DNA of 64,000 nt from Pomphorhynchus laevis (lineage: Eukaryota > Acanthocephala > Palaeacanthocephala > Echinorhynchida > Pomphorhynchidae). The position numbers and the translations under genes are program-made. Positions 11,086 through 21,008 of this stretch are shown piece by piece. The notes under the pieces are model-generated. The model saw nothing but the letters and a program-made list of their open reading frames with translations, was not told the origin of the DNA and searched no databases. The stretch is from positions 186,001-250,000 of the forward strand of contig WNNJ02001595.1 of NCBI GenBank assembly GCA_012934845.2, given 5' to 3'. Each line of letters starts with the position of its first letter. The first letter of the stretch is position 1.

Positions 11086-11930
11086 AAACTACCCCTGTCG
11101 TTTTGATGTCCTTTATCCACCCACTGATTCGTCACCAAATACATTTCCTATCCCATTTCATCTTTACTCCCCGACACCCACTTCCCTGCCCCTCCTGTCT
11201 CATTTCTCAATAACATGCATCCATCAATCAAATTAACGTCATCAACCTCTACGAACCTTCCACTCGTAACCTTTCTTCACATCGCTTGTCATCCTCTTTA
11301 TTATCCATATCATCTTTGTCCTTCTTCATATCATCAACTCCCAGCTCTCCTATTGCGATCTCATCCACTCACGTTACTCGTCCTCCTTCATAGAAACGTA
11401 TTCCTTTTCGCGTTCGTCGCGTCATCGTCATTAATATCACTTCTTTTATCTTATCTCCACAAGCACTTCTCGACCACAATGTTTCTGCCTTCAGATCCAT
11501 CATATCATCTCTTGTTCATGCAGATAAACCATCATTTTTCAACGACGTCTCTTATGTCGAATTCATCCGCCTAAACAAATCTTCTCAATCTAATCCTTCT
11601 CAGCCCCTTCTGAAAATTTTATTCAAGATTCGCTCTCACGCGTCCTCTGTGCTCTCCCAACGATTTAAACTCATGTCATCTTCAAACACACTCATTTCCC
11701 TTGATCGTAGCCCTTCCAAAGTCGCTCAACTATCTTCTCGCATCAAAAAACGCCGTCGCGAGGAAAACGGCGAAACATCTCTCTCCATCCGGATCATCGA
11801 CGGAAAATTTCAAGTTTTTACACCCGCCCCAAAATTCGATGGCGTTCCATCTTCTTAATGTTTCTTCTCTGTTAGCTTGTTTTTCTTCGTGATCATGTAA
11901 GCTGCGCCGGCACTCATTTTCAGGTAACTA
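11086..11930 (+). mobile_element. X1-derived ORF1-only element (HAL1-like)
   Basis: It carries the second half of X1 ORF1 in broken frames. RLDHNVSAFRSIISSL and LDRSPSKVAQLSSRIKKRR lead into ENGETSLSIR and FDGVPSS, with a stop at about 11856-11858. Within about 30 nt of that stop it goes straight into an X-type 3' end: TTCTTCGTGATCATGTAAGC, then a degenerate GCGCC...GGCACT hairpin at 11892-11930. All of ORF2 (~2.9 kb) is missing, so this is a non-autonomous derivative like mammalian HAL1. The copy is old, with several frame breaks. The 5' boundary is approximate. Confidence 0.55.
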
Positions 11931-12470
11931 TATCCTTTTTTATTATTTAGATAAATTTATTTGTAATTAAAATTATTTGTAATGTAACATTGGAATTAAA
12001 ATCTAATTTCAATGATAATAATATGTTCCAATAATATTGTCTATCGGCATTTGGATTCGGTATAAAAATTTGGTACAATAAATTGATATAAAGTCAATTG
12101 CCATAAAAATTTAAAAAATCAGGTCAGCTAACTGAATCCTCGTATTTTATATTATAAATAAAAAATAAAGATGAATAATAAATAATTATATAAGATTTTA
12201 TTAAAATTAAAAGTTAAATTTTAATAAAAGTACTTTTTTGTGAATTGTCTAATAAATAGCAGATGATCTATTTGAATAAGGAATAGAGGTCATCATTTAA
12301 AAATCATTATATATTATCTGAAATAGTCCAAATACATTACAATTCATCATAACGGTATCAATTTTGCTAATTAACAGCAAATGATTCAAAACGACTTAAG
12401 TTTGATACTATCATATCTGTCACTTAATCAGTAGCAAATTAGATCAGATAATGATAAGATTAGCTGCTAA
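11931..12470. other. AT-rich DNA with a copy of the AAGGTCATCA repeat
   Basis: No gene. 12120-12310 resembles 34515-34760 and more loosely 18165-18420: a CTGA.TC..CGTATTTTATATT stretch, then AATAAATAATTATATAAG, then a GAATAAGGA.T.(A)AGGTCATCA end. A dispersed AT-rich repeat of unknown type. Confidence 0.4.
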
Positions 12471-12575
12471 CTAACAACTACTTACATCCTAGACTATTCC
12501 TGTAAGTTCCAGATTATTCCTGTCAGTCCCACTCGCTACGTTCGCGGATTGAGCTCAATCTATCGATAAAAGGTC

Positions 12576-13916
12576 ATGCCTAAAAAAGCGCGATCTCAGA
12601 TCCTTGTTCCTGATCAAGAATCTTCCACACCGGAATGCAATGATGGTTACACCAGCTTTGAAGTTGGATGTGATTCCAAAGATTGCGATGTATGGACACT
12701 TGTTCGTGTTAAAATATCCGACCACTCGGTGTATAAACGTAAACATTTCACTTGCGGTTTTTGTACATCAGTACGACTGCTACAGTTATCCTGCTCATCT
12801 ACTCCTGTATCACACACGACCACTCAAACCAATGCTGTTTTAGATGTTTCCCTCGCATCAACACCTGACTTCGCATCATATAATCCCATTATTAAACCTA
12901 CTCTCTCACACACTCCTCGTTCAACTACGTACCAAACTTCCATTAATCTTTCTCATTCTAACAATGCTAACGGTAAAGCTTTTCATCTCGTACATCCTCT
13001 TTCCTATTCCTCTCCCAATCTAAATAAATCTCAAACTTCTTTATTCTCCTCACGTACTCCTTACTCGACCTCCCCTGTATCACCTCTCAATAATTTACAC
13101 CCTTCCATCAAAATCATTTCCAGTAACATTTCCGATCAACTACTTCAACACTCCATTACTGTCACTCATGCCCCAACCTATTTTAATTCTCCTTACTCTA
13201 CCTCCCACGTAACACTTCCAAATAATTTACATCCTTCATTTAAAATCATATCCAGTCACATCTCTGATCAACCGATTCAACACCCCGCTCCTGTCACACT
13301 TGATCTAACCAATATAAATTCTTTATCAATCTCCCCTGTCATTTCCACTTCTATCTGCTCATCTACCTCGACTCCTACCAGCTCTGTCCGTCCACCACTT
13401 CCACGAAATCGTTTTCCTTCGCGCGATCGCTGTATAATCATATCAAACTTAAAGCTTTTCGAATCTGCTTCTCCACAATCTCGCCTCGATGATGATGTAT
13501 CTGCTTTCAGGTCTATCCTAGCAACCATTCTTCCTGATGATAACCCATCCCTCTTCAATAATATCGCTCCTGTATCCTTTATTCGTTTAAACAAATCCAC
13601 TAAATCCAATCATCTCAGTCCTCCACTCTTAAAAATTGTTTTCCGACATAGTTCACATGTATCCTTGGTACCTTCCCAACGTTTTAAACTTCTTACCACT
13701 TCGTCTACTAGTCGTATCTTTCCTGACCGCTCCCCTTCTGATATTGCCCAGCTCAATTTAGCTCGCATTGAGAAACATCGACGTGAAACAAACGGCGAGT
13801 CATCCTTATCTATACGTAAAATCAACGGAAATTTTCACGTTGTTCACACAAGGCCAAAAATTCGATGGCGTCCCATCTCTCCCCTTGTCTTCTTTGCTAA
13901 TCAATCTCGCTCCTGA
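12576..13916 (+). CDS. X2 copy 1 ORF1 protein, intact
   Basis: 446 residues starting MPKKARSQ. N-terminal zinc-finger-like motif at ~31-68: VGCDSKDCDVWTLV followed by FTCGFC (C-x4-C-x-V-W-T...C-G-F-C). Residues ~75-275 are a Ser/Thr/Pro-rich linker with internal near-repeats (LHPSIKIISSNISDQ and LHPSFKIISSHISDQ). Residues ~285-400 form an RRM-like region (RCIIISNLKL, RLDDDVSAFRSIL, PLLKIVFR, SQRFKLL). The basic tail has ESSLSIRKINGNFHVVHTRPK. Such proteins chaperone LINE RNA. The ATG lies 14 nt after the leader motif ATCGATAAA. It overlaps the ORF2 start at 13865 by about 50 nt. The reading frame is whole although ORF2 is broken. Confidence 0.75.
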   Translation: MPKKARSQILVPDQESSTPECNDGYTSFEVGCDSKDCDVWTLVRVKISDHSVYKRKHFTCGFCTSVRLLQLSCSSTPVSHTTTQTNAVLDVSLASTPDFASYNPIIKPTLSHTPRSTTYQTSINLSHSNNANGKAFHLVHPLSYSSPNLNKSQTSLFSSRTPYSTSPVSPLNNLHPSIKIISSNISDQLLQHSITVTHAPTYFNSPYSTSHVTLPNNLHPSFKIISSHISDQPIQHPAPVTLDLTNINSLSISPVISTSICSSTSTPTSSVRPPLPRNRFPSRDRCIIISNLKLFESASPQSRLDDDVSAFRSILATILPDDNPSLFNNIAPVSFIRLNKSTKSNHLSPPLLKIVFRHSSHVSLVPSQRFKLLTTSSTSRIFPDRSPSDIAQLNLARIEKHRRETNGESSLSIRKINGNFHVVHTRPKIRWRPISPLVFFANQSRS

Positions 13917-15630
13917 GCATACTTTTCGTCTTAGTCTATTCAATACTCGCTCCATTCTTCATAAAGCTGATATGCTTCTCGATATCTTCGATCAATTATC
14001 TATCGATATTCTCTGCATTACCGAATCCTGGCACTCTGAAACTGACGATCTTACTATTCGTCGTCTATGTCGCTCTGGTTGTTCTCTAATTAAATCAGCT
14101 CGTAAAATTACATCTCATACATCTACTGCGTCTAACCATGGCGGTATTGTTGCCATTGCTCGTCACCCAATGTCTTTACGTAAAATCAACGTTAACATCC
14201 GTTACACTTCGTTCGAATTACTCATATGCAGATTATCAACGCCTTTCCCATTTGAACTTGTGATTGTATACCGTCCAGGTTCACTTGCCCCAAACGTATC
14301 TTCTTTAACGACCTTGCAGATCTAATGTCTCACTGTTCATTGTATTGTACTCCTTCTTTTGTTCTCGGTGACCTTAACATTCGTCTTGATCGCCCGGTCT
14401 GACTCTATCACTTTAACTAATCTTTTTTCTGATTTTAACTATAAATTACTTTCAACAAGCCCAACTCATATTCTCGGCGGTGCTCTCGACATCATTGCTG
14501 TTCCTAACTGCTTCAATGACTATACCTCCTTGTCAATTACTGATCCTGGTTTGTCCGATCATTTCCTTGTCACTCTTACTCTTACTCGTCCCCATCCTCC
14601 TTCTCCGCCTTTACCTTTATCTACACCAAGTCGACCCTGGAAGCTTCTCGATATCCCTGTTCTCTGCACAGCCTTACTCAATTCTTCACTCTTTTCACTT
14701 TCTCTTAACTATCTCTCTCCCGATGATCTCTGCATTCTGTTTGATTCTGAACTTACGTCGATCCTCAATAACCTTCTGCCTAGTCGACTTCGACGTTCCC
14801 AGCGCTTGCGCCATGCTCCCTGGTTCGATTCTGACTGTAGTCTTTCTAAGCGTCGACTCCGTCACACTTTTCGTATGTATAAACGCTTTCTTAAACGTTC
14901 ACCCGACTCACTCCCTCCAAATCTTCGTGATTCCTACTTTTCTCAACGCCGTTCACATCTCATTCTTATACGTACTAAACGTACTATCTTTTGGCGAAAT
15001 CAACTCGAGTCATCTTCCAACTCTAAATCTCATTGGAAAATCTTAAACTCAATTCTTTCACGATCATCTACCCCTTGTAATATAAATCCTGATGAATTTT
15101 CTTCTTATCTACAAACTAAACTATCTAATTTACTTTCCCTACTACCCATAGCCCCCTTGTACCCACTCTTATCTTTAAATACTTCCCTCCCAGAACTATT
15201 CCACCTTATTCTCGGTTCGTCTGATGAAGTTTCTTCGGTTCTGCTGTCATTACCTAATAAAACCTCTCCTTCTGACCCAATTCCAACTCACTTGCTTAAA
15301 AATATCTGCTCCTTTATCTTACCCTTCCTAACCACATTGTTCAACTCGTCCATCCGTAGCTGTACATTTCCTTCCATCTGGAAATGCGCCACTGTTCGTC
15401 CTCTCATCAAAAAGCAATCTCTCGACTCCTCACTACCATCTTCGTACCGTCCTATTAAACTTCTCCCAACCCTCTCTAAACTCCTTGAGTATCTCGTTCT
15501 TAAGCAAGTTAATACATATCTCTATTCCTCTAACTTATTTCCTCCCTTCCAAGCTGCTTTTCGCTCTAATTACTCTACCGAAATTGCATGTCTTAAAGTT
15601 TATAACGACTTACTCATATCATATTACTAA
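13865..15630 (+). pseudogene. X2 copy 1 ORF2 (EN and start of RT), broken
   Basis: It starts MASHLSP like copy 2 but loses one C in the following C-run, so the open frame is a later one (to 14325). That frame carries LFNTRSILHKAD, ITESWHSETDD and NHGGIVAIARHP of the APE endonuclease. One base is missing near 14290 and a few near 14395. Frame 14359-15630 then carries LGGALDIIAVPNCF, LSDHFLVTLTL, HAPWFDSDCSLSKRR and IRSCTFPSIWKCATVRPLIKK, leading into the RT, and ends at the X3 junction before motif A. It would encode endonuclease plus RT for target-primed reverse transcription. It is dead. Confidence 0.75.
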
Positions 15631-17016
15631 TATATCGTATATTATTTATTAGTTAATTCATAAAAAAAATTATTTAAAATTTTAATCATAAATTCTATCG
15701 CTTTATAAATATAAATTATATAAAATCATATATTTATTTCAACAAAACTATCACACCCTCAGTGATCTCAGCATTCTGTTTAATTCTGAACTTACGACGA
15801 TCCTCAATAAGCTTCTGTCTATTCGACCACGACGTTTTCAGAGCTTGCAACATGCGCCCTGGTTCGATTCCGACTATTGTTTTTCTAAGCGTCGACTCCG
15901 TCACTCTTTCCGTATGTATAATCGCTTTCTTAAACGTTCTCCCTACTCACTCCCGCCAAATCTCCGTGATTCCTACTTTTCTCTACGCCGTTTACATCTC
16001 ATTCTTATGCGTACTAAGCGTACTCTCTATTCGCGAAATCTACTCGAGTCCTCTTCCAACTAGTAATCTCACTGGAAAATCTTAAACTTAATTATTTCAA
16101 GATCACCTACCCCTTGTAACATAAATCCTAATGAATTTGCTTCTTATCTGCATTCTAAGCTATCTAATTTACTTTATATCCTACCCATAAGCCCCTTGTA
16201 TCCTCTGTTCCATTTGAATACTTCCCTCCAAGACAAGTCAAAAATGATGGGTTCAACTCTCCTATCTTCTTCTCGTTCTAAAGCCAGACAAGTTCAAAAT
16301 AATGTGGATTTTCCCCAGTCAAACTAACATATCTCCTTCCCATGTGTATTTTGCTTCATCAATCATCCCCCGAGTAACAATCTCACTCTCTTAGGATTCC
16401 ATTTCGATGATCACCATTCTCTTAAAATCTTCAGCTGTAACAAGGTCCGGTCGTCTAACATAATTCTCCGTGACATCCGCCGTATGCACCACCTTATCGA
16501 CTTCCGTTCCTGTATGTCTCTTCTATTATCGCTCTGTTTCCCTAAAATCGAATACTGCCTCAACCTTTTCGCCAATTCTCCAAAAATCCATCGTCCTACT
16601 CCTACAACGCATCATTAACTCCGTCGTTTGAGTGCTCCTACGTCTCCGTCGCTTTGACCATACATTCCACATATCTTGCCCAACTCTCCTGTCCCAATAT
16701 TCACATTCGCATCCAACGCAGCCTTCTTCTCGTCACTTTTCGTCTGACCGCTGTCGGCTCCCCATTGTTCATCAACATCCCTTTCTTAAACGACACTCTC
16801 TCTTGCTCTCTATCGCTTCGTTCCCGCCAATCCGTCTTACTTCACGTTTCCAATTACACTTACAACTACGGTTTTTTACGGCGTCACTCTCTCGACACAT
16901 GATTCTCGCTCGACACACACTCTCTCGACACATGATTTAGATTTTTGTTCTTTTTTGTTGTCATGTAAGCGTGCGCCGCCACGCATTTGCAACTTAAAAA
17001 AATCTGTTTTTTTTTC
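15621..17016 (+). mobile_element. X3: internally deleted X-type LINE derivative
   Basis: A short AT-rich lead (15621-15757) shared with the two other X3 loci is followed by ORF2 linker sequence (HAPWFDSDYCFSKRRLRHSF near 15845). This jumps near 16235 to the ORF2 C-terminal part (FLGFHFDDHHS, then LINSVV..VLLRLRRFDHTF) and finishes with the X 3' end. The 3' hairpin has an outer stem GTTG/CAAC and an inner stem GCGTG/CACGC (16957-16994), then an A/T tail. EN and the RT core are missing, so it can only have moved in trans. It is nested in X2 copy 1. Confidence 0.65.
16957..16994 (+). other. X-family 3' terminal hairpin (covarying outer stem)
   Basis: GTTG - TCATGTAA - GCGTG...CACGC - ATTTG - CAAC. 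Compared with the 48.44-kb copy, both sides of the outer stem changed (GTGG/CCAC to GTTG/CAAC) and pairing is kept. Probable RT recognition structure at the RNA 3' end. Confidence 0.65.
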
Positions 17017-17149
17017 ATTGGCTTTCTTCATATCTATCAAACCGTACTTTTCGCGATTGCTCTAACTCTTCTATTTCCCATGCTTCTTCCATCCCGTCTG
17101 GTGTTCCACAAGGCTCCGTATTAGGCCATTTGCTATTCTCTCTTCTTCT

Positions 17150-17430
17150 CGGTGCCGACGTTCTTTGACGTCGGTATTCATAATCCTTTTGCTCCATCTT
17201 ACGTAAGTCAAAAACCTGCAAACATTTGTGAATTGCATGAAAATAGGAAACACAATATATTTAGAAAGAGTAACCACGGTCGAAAATGCCTCGTTTATTC
17301 CGTTAATTTTTCCTCGTTGGGTAGAACATCGTAGGAAGCCGCAACTGCATTAAAACATCTTGCACATTCAGAGTACAGCGAAACCAAGACACCCAAACGC
17401 AATTTGTTAAATGCGGAAAAGAATTGGTAT
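17150..17430 (+). pseudogene. RLE-type C-terminal nuclease fragment
   Basis: The frame 17152-17334 reads FFDVGIHNPFAPSYVSQKP and then ELHENRKHNIF, and after a stop EAATALKHLAHSEYSETK. This matches the D-V-x-V-x-N-P-x-A-x-S ... H-E-N-x-K block of the C-terminal nuclease of RPIGIGE-type retroelements (compare DISVFNTHARSY...NENRKKAKY in RLE1 copy A). It is a short relic of a third RLE-type copy, fused on its left to the X2 RT fragment. No RT part is present. Function would have been target nicking. Confidence 0.45.
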
Positions 17431-18290
17431 CGCATTAGGTGAAGTAAGATAGGACGTTACGAAACTGGTAGTGAGAAGTTTAGATTGATGTTTCATAAGG
17501 ACGAACAGTGGCGCTTTTTCAATAGGAAGGAAATGTGCGGCTACGGATTGACAAGTTGAACAATATGGTTAGAAAGGGTGATATAGATGATCATATATTT
17601 TTAAGCGAGTGGGAATATGGTAAGAACGAGATGTTTTATTAGATAATGACAGAAGAGCCGAAACTTCATCAGACGAAACGGGAAGAATGTTGAATAGCTC
17701 TGGGAGGTAAGTATTTAAAGAGAAGACAGTATACAAGGGGCATATGGGTAGAAGAGAAAGTAAATTAAATAGCTTAGATTGTAGATAAGAATCAAATTCA
17801 ACAGGATTCATGTTAGAAAGGGTAGGTGATCTTGAAAGAATTGAGTTTAAGATTTTCCAGTGAGATTTATAGTTGAAAGAAGACTCGCCAATAGAGATTA
17901 CGCTTAGTACGCATAAGAATGAGATGTAAACGGTGTAGAGAAAAGTAGGAATCACGGAGATTTGGAGTGAGTAGGGAGAACGTTTAAGAAAGCGATTATA
18001 CATACGAAAAGAGTGACGGAGTCGACGCTTAGAAAAACAATAGTCGGAATCGAACCAGGGCGCATGTTGCAAGCGCTGAAAACGTCGTGGTCGAATAGAC
18101 AGAAAGTTATTGAGGATCGTCGTAAGTTCAGAATTAAACAGAATGCTGAGATCAACGAGGGTGTGATAGTTTAGATGAAATACATATATGATTTTATATA
18201 ATTTATATTTATAAAGCGATAGAATTTATAATTAAAATTTTAAATAATTTTTTTATGAATTAACTAATAAATAATATACGATATATTCGA
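17431..18290 (-). mobile_element. X3 relic in left arm of the inverted duplication
   Basis: The minus-strand frame 17569-18072 starts QHAPWFDSDYCFSKRRLRHSF and continues through KSHWKILNSILSRSPTL and LPVSSDEVSALLSLSNKTS. It therefore keeps ORF2 linker sequence that the right-arm copy (27.5 kb) has lost. It ends near 17431 just before the RT motifs. The AT-rich lead (18156-18290) is the same as in the other two X3 loci. Confidence 0.65.
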
Positions 18291-19235
18291 ATATGTATTG
18301 AAGGTCATCAGCTGTTAAAATTAAAATTGAAATGTAAAATAAAATTAATTTATATGAATGGACTTATAAATAATATACGATGTGTTCAAATAATAAAGAT
18401 CATCGGTAGAGGTCATAATTTATTAACATTATTTTATAATGTTCTGAATTTTGATATTAAAGTATAAATATACCTTTATTTTTAGTGTAAATATTATGAC
18501 ACTTTGTTTATTTGAATGCTATTTTATAGTTCATTTATATTTTCAATCGTGATTATAGTTCATGTATTTTTAATTATTACAATTTTAATTCTTGTGATTA
18601 TTATTTTTATTGTACTCAATGAAGCAGTCGATGTATTAATATTATATTGATTTTATTTTGACGAAGTTATTTTATATTAAACAAATTATACACTTATCAT
18701 AGACGATAGTTTTATCACACAATTAGTTAACAAGGAAGGCCGTGATTCATTTTATTTTTATTTCATTTTATTTTTTTTTCATGTTATTTGTTTCATTTTA
18801 TTCTGTTCAACATTCCACTTATCTTTTATATCGGAACGTGTATAATGTTTTTAAGCTTTTTAACTTAAGTGTGTTTGACTAATGTAGAGCTAATAAGCAA
18901 TTTAAAACGATCATTTGCTCAAATGTATTTACGAGATATTGTCGATATATTATTTTGATTATCTAATAACAAAACACGATTTCACTATTAAGTTAAAGTG
19001 TTTAATGTTGTATTAACGATTACTTTAATGTTTTGATTATTTCAATAATCGAATATTCTACGCGAACGTTTTGTTAATTGAATAGTTGAGTCGATCAAAT
19101 CGAATGAAATCTTTTTCAAGAATTAATTAAATTTCATCTATTCATCTGTTATATTTAGTTTTTTTTGAATAAAGTTTTTTAAATTGGAATACTCGGGTAA
19201 AATTTATTTTATGTTAAATGTCTCTCTCTTTCCAG
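18291..19235 (+). other. Upstream and intron region of RpS21 copy 1
   Basis: AT-rich, non-coding, ending in TCTCTCTCTTTCCAG at 19235, a strong 3' splice site. The first (5' UTR) exon and promoter must lie in or before this stretch, but I could not pick out the donor. Two tandem units of the AT-rich AAGGTCATC repeat occupy 18230-18420. Confidence 0.5.
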
Positions 19236-19254
19236 ATATTATAACTGTAAAGAC

Positions 19255-19509
19255 ATGCAAAACGACGCTGGACAATATGTGGACATGTACGTCCCAAGAA
19301 AATGCTCGGAAACGAATCGCTTGATCACGGCCAAAGATCACGCTTCAATTCAGATTAGTATTGCCGATGTGGATCCGGATACTGGTCTCATAACGGGCAA
19401 ATCGAAGATGTTTGCATTGGCAGGAGACTTAAGACGTATGGGTGAATCTGATGATTCTCTTGTTCGACTGTGTGTACGTGATGGAATCATTGCAAAGAAC
19501 GTTTTCTAA
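19255..19509 (+). CDS. RpS21: Small ribosomal subunit protein S21 (eS21), copy 1
   Basis: 84 residues, [18 protein letters not shown] through [13 protein letters not shown], the full length of eS21 in animals. It is a structural protein of the 40S subunit, near the head/platform region. The whole protein is in one exon that begins at 19236, 19 nt before the ATG, after TTTCCAG; an intron in the 5' UTR is therefore retained, so this is not a retrocopy. AATAAA overlaps the stop codon (19509-19514), implying a very short 3' UTR or a second signal downstream. [14 protein letters not shown] is divergent from the common KTYAICGxIRRMG of other animals. Its coding sequence appears identical to copy 3 and differs from copy 2 at three silent sites. 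Confidence 0.93.
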   Translation: MQNDAGQYVDMYVPRKCSETNRLITAKDHASIQISIADVDPDTGLITGKSKMFALAGDLRRMGESDDSLVRLCVRDGIIAKNVF

Positions 19510-19879
19510 ATAAAATATTTTCTCCGTTAGTGAATTATTGAATATTATCCTTAATTTCTTTTGGTGGGTGATATTTGAGTACTAACATGAATTTGCAGAA
19601 TTGCATTAAACATAATGCTAGTTGCTAGGAAATCAGTCTATTGAACGGTGTTATAATTTTGTTATTATTATTCAATAAATTTCATAGTAAAATGAAATTA
19701 GTAGTTTTCAATGACATATTATAGATCTTATTGTGTGTACCCATTTAAAAGCTTTCAACTATGCAGTATCCTCATAATAAAGAGAAAATACCTAGATTGG
19801 TACATTTTCCTTAAAGATACATTTAAATTAATCAACTTATATTGTAAAGATAGCATATGATATGATTCGATATATTCAT

Positions 19880-20130
19880 GATATATGTTTATTCAACTCT
19901 AATAATTTTTATTCAATAAGCGAACAAATTTATCCAAGTAGCCTTATTCTTAATATATCTAATATTAATGATGAAAAAGGTATATCTAGATATGAACATT
20001 AAATTAACATTAATTAAAACTACTACTAATTTATACCGTAAAGATGACATATTTAAATTTACAAAAATATATTTTTTTGCATGATCATTTATTCATACCA
20101 TAGAGTATTAAGTTACCATAGAGCATAAGT
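19880..20130 (+). mobile_element. Penelope-like RT fragment beside RpS21 copy 1
   Basis: Plus-strand relic (SNNFYS-like, SNINDEKG, TTNLYRKDDIFKF, FLHDHLF) equivalent to the middle of the frame at 35381-35977. It is truncated at both ends, and the right end is cut by the Y1 LINE insertion. It lies in the duplicated block, so all RpS21 copies carry PLE sequence on the 3' side. Confidence 0.6.
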
Positions 20131-20138
20131 TACCTGAG

Positions 20139-21008
20139 GTGGTGGGTGAGGTGAATTCTATAACTTCGAATAAATCCTTCAATAATGCAGATATCGATCC
20201 AAATGCACATCGATACCCACATGCAGTTAGCAAGACTACATCGTCAGTTACGGGTTTCACTCCTGTTCGTATCTGGAAGAGAGGTCACTCAAAATCGTAT
20301 ACTGTTCGTCAAACAGAAAATGAACGAACGCTGACTGTCAACACTCACACAGGCAATGATGATATACAGAACTCAGCTACTAGTAATGACAGTGTGGTTC
20401 TACATAAAGAGTGCGTAAACGAGCACATTAAGGAAGCTCATTTCATATCATCTCAATCAATGAATGCCTCTAGAGCGAGTTCTCCGGTGCAGCAAATGTC
20501 TACTTTCTCACAACTGCGTAAACAGCATGATCCTTTGCGTTCTATTATTTTCGCCAATGTGTCGGAATCAAGCTCTGTCAATATCCAAAACCGACTAAAT
20601 GAAGATTTGTCGAGGGTACGTAATATTCTCACGATCGTTTTGGCACAATCCCCAGAAGAGATAGTATCTAGTATTAAAATAGTTGCTTTATTCCGCATAG
20701 GGAGGAAAATTAACGATCGTCCTAGACTGCTAAAAGCCATTCTGACAGATCCAAAAGCCGTTAAGACCATCTTTAGGAACTCTTATCGTCTCCAAGGTTC
20801 GTCTGCAAGATTGTTAAAAGATCTCGACGTGAATGAACGTAAGCATCTACGTGAAGCTAAACAATGTTTGAAGTCTCGTATTGAAGCTGGTGAGTCAAAC
20901 TTGACAATTCGAAATTTTCAGGTTGTGCGGAGGAAGACTCAAATACATTGGATGCCTCTACAGGTAGATCATTCAATCCTTCCTCCGCCGCTCATAAGTC
21001 ATTGGTAA
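20139..21008 (+). pseudogene. Y1 ORF1, 5'-truncated
   Basis: 289 codons without the N-terminal zinc motif present in Y2, Y3 and Y4. A Ser/Thr/Asn-rich linker is followed by the RRM-like part RSIIFANVSESSSVNIQNRL, IKIVALFRIGRK, RPRLLKAIL, then the basic tail ERKHLREAKQCLKSR..ESNLTIRNFQVVRR. These blocks align with Y2 ORF1 residues ~250-420. Likely RNA-binding in life. It overlaps the ORF2 start (20948) by about 60 nt, as in other Y copies. The first Met is just within the truncated copy and is not the native start. Confidence 0.7.

Larger units (their letters stand above)
12471..17160 (+). mobile_element. X2 LINE copy 1, interrupted by nested X3
   Basis: A CR1/L2-like LINE read rightward. Its 5' leader at 12471-12575 shows one and a half monomers (TTCCTGTCAGT) of the 20-bp array seen in X2 copy 2, then a CGCTACGTTCGCGG motif and the ORF1 start. 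ORF1 is intact. ORF2 has small frameshifts and breaks off after LLIS near 15618, where an X3 element begins. X2 resumes at about 17018 (SSYLSNRTFRDCSN, IPSGVPQGSVLGHLLFS) and ends near 17160. About 130 nt of X2 around RT motif A is missing at the X3 site, so the insertion came with a deletion. Confidence 0.75.
17840..20130 (+). repeat. Left arm of large inverted duplication (contains RpS21 copy 1)
   Basis: Its reverse complement matches about 25640-27910 base for base over long stretches. The shared order is X3 linker, AT-rich repeat, about 1 kb upstream of RpS21, the RpS21 exon, 3' flank and the edge of a PLE fragment. The outer match ends within X3, where the right arm has an internal deletion. 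The inner end is cut by the Y1 LINE at about 20135. Confidence 0.8.

Noticed and set aside
10973-11236. 87-codon plus-strand ORF as a host gene
   Set aside because: Its second half is an out-of-frame reading of X1 ORF1 linker sequence.
14480-15046. 188-codon plus-strand ORF
   Set aside because: Shifted-frame shadow of X2 ORF2, made possible by the C/T-rich strand; the same shadow appears at 59678-60244.
15762-16085. 107-codon ORF, repeated at 17952 (minus) and 27594
   Set aside because: Wrong frame over X3; the true frame reads HAPWFDSDYCFSKRR. Its repetition comes from repeated DNA, not from a gene.
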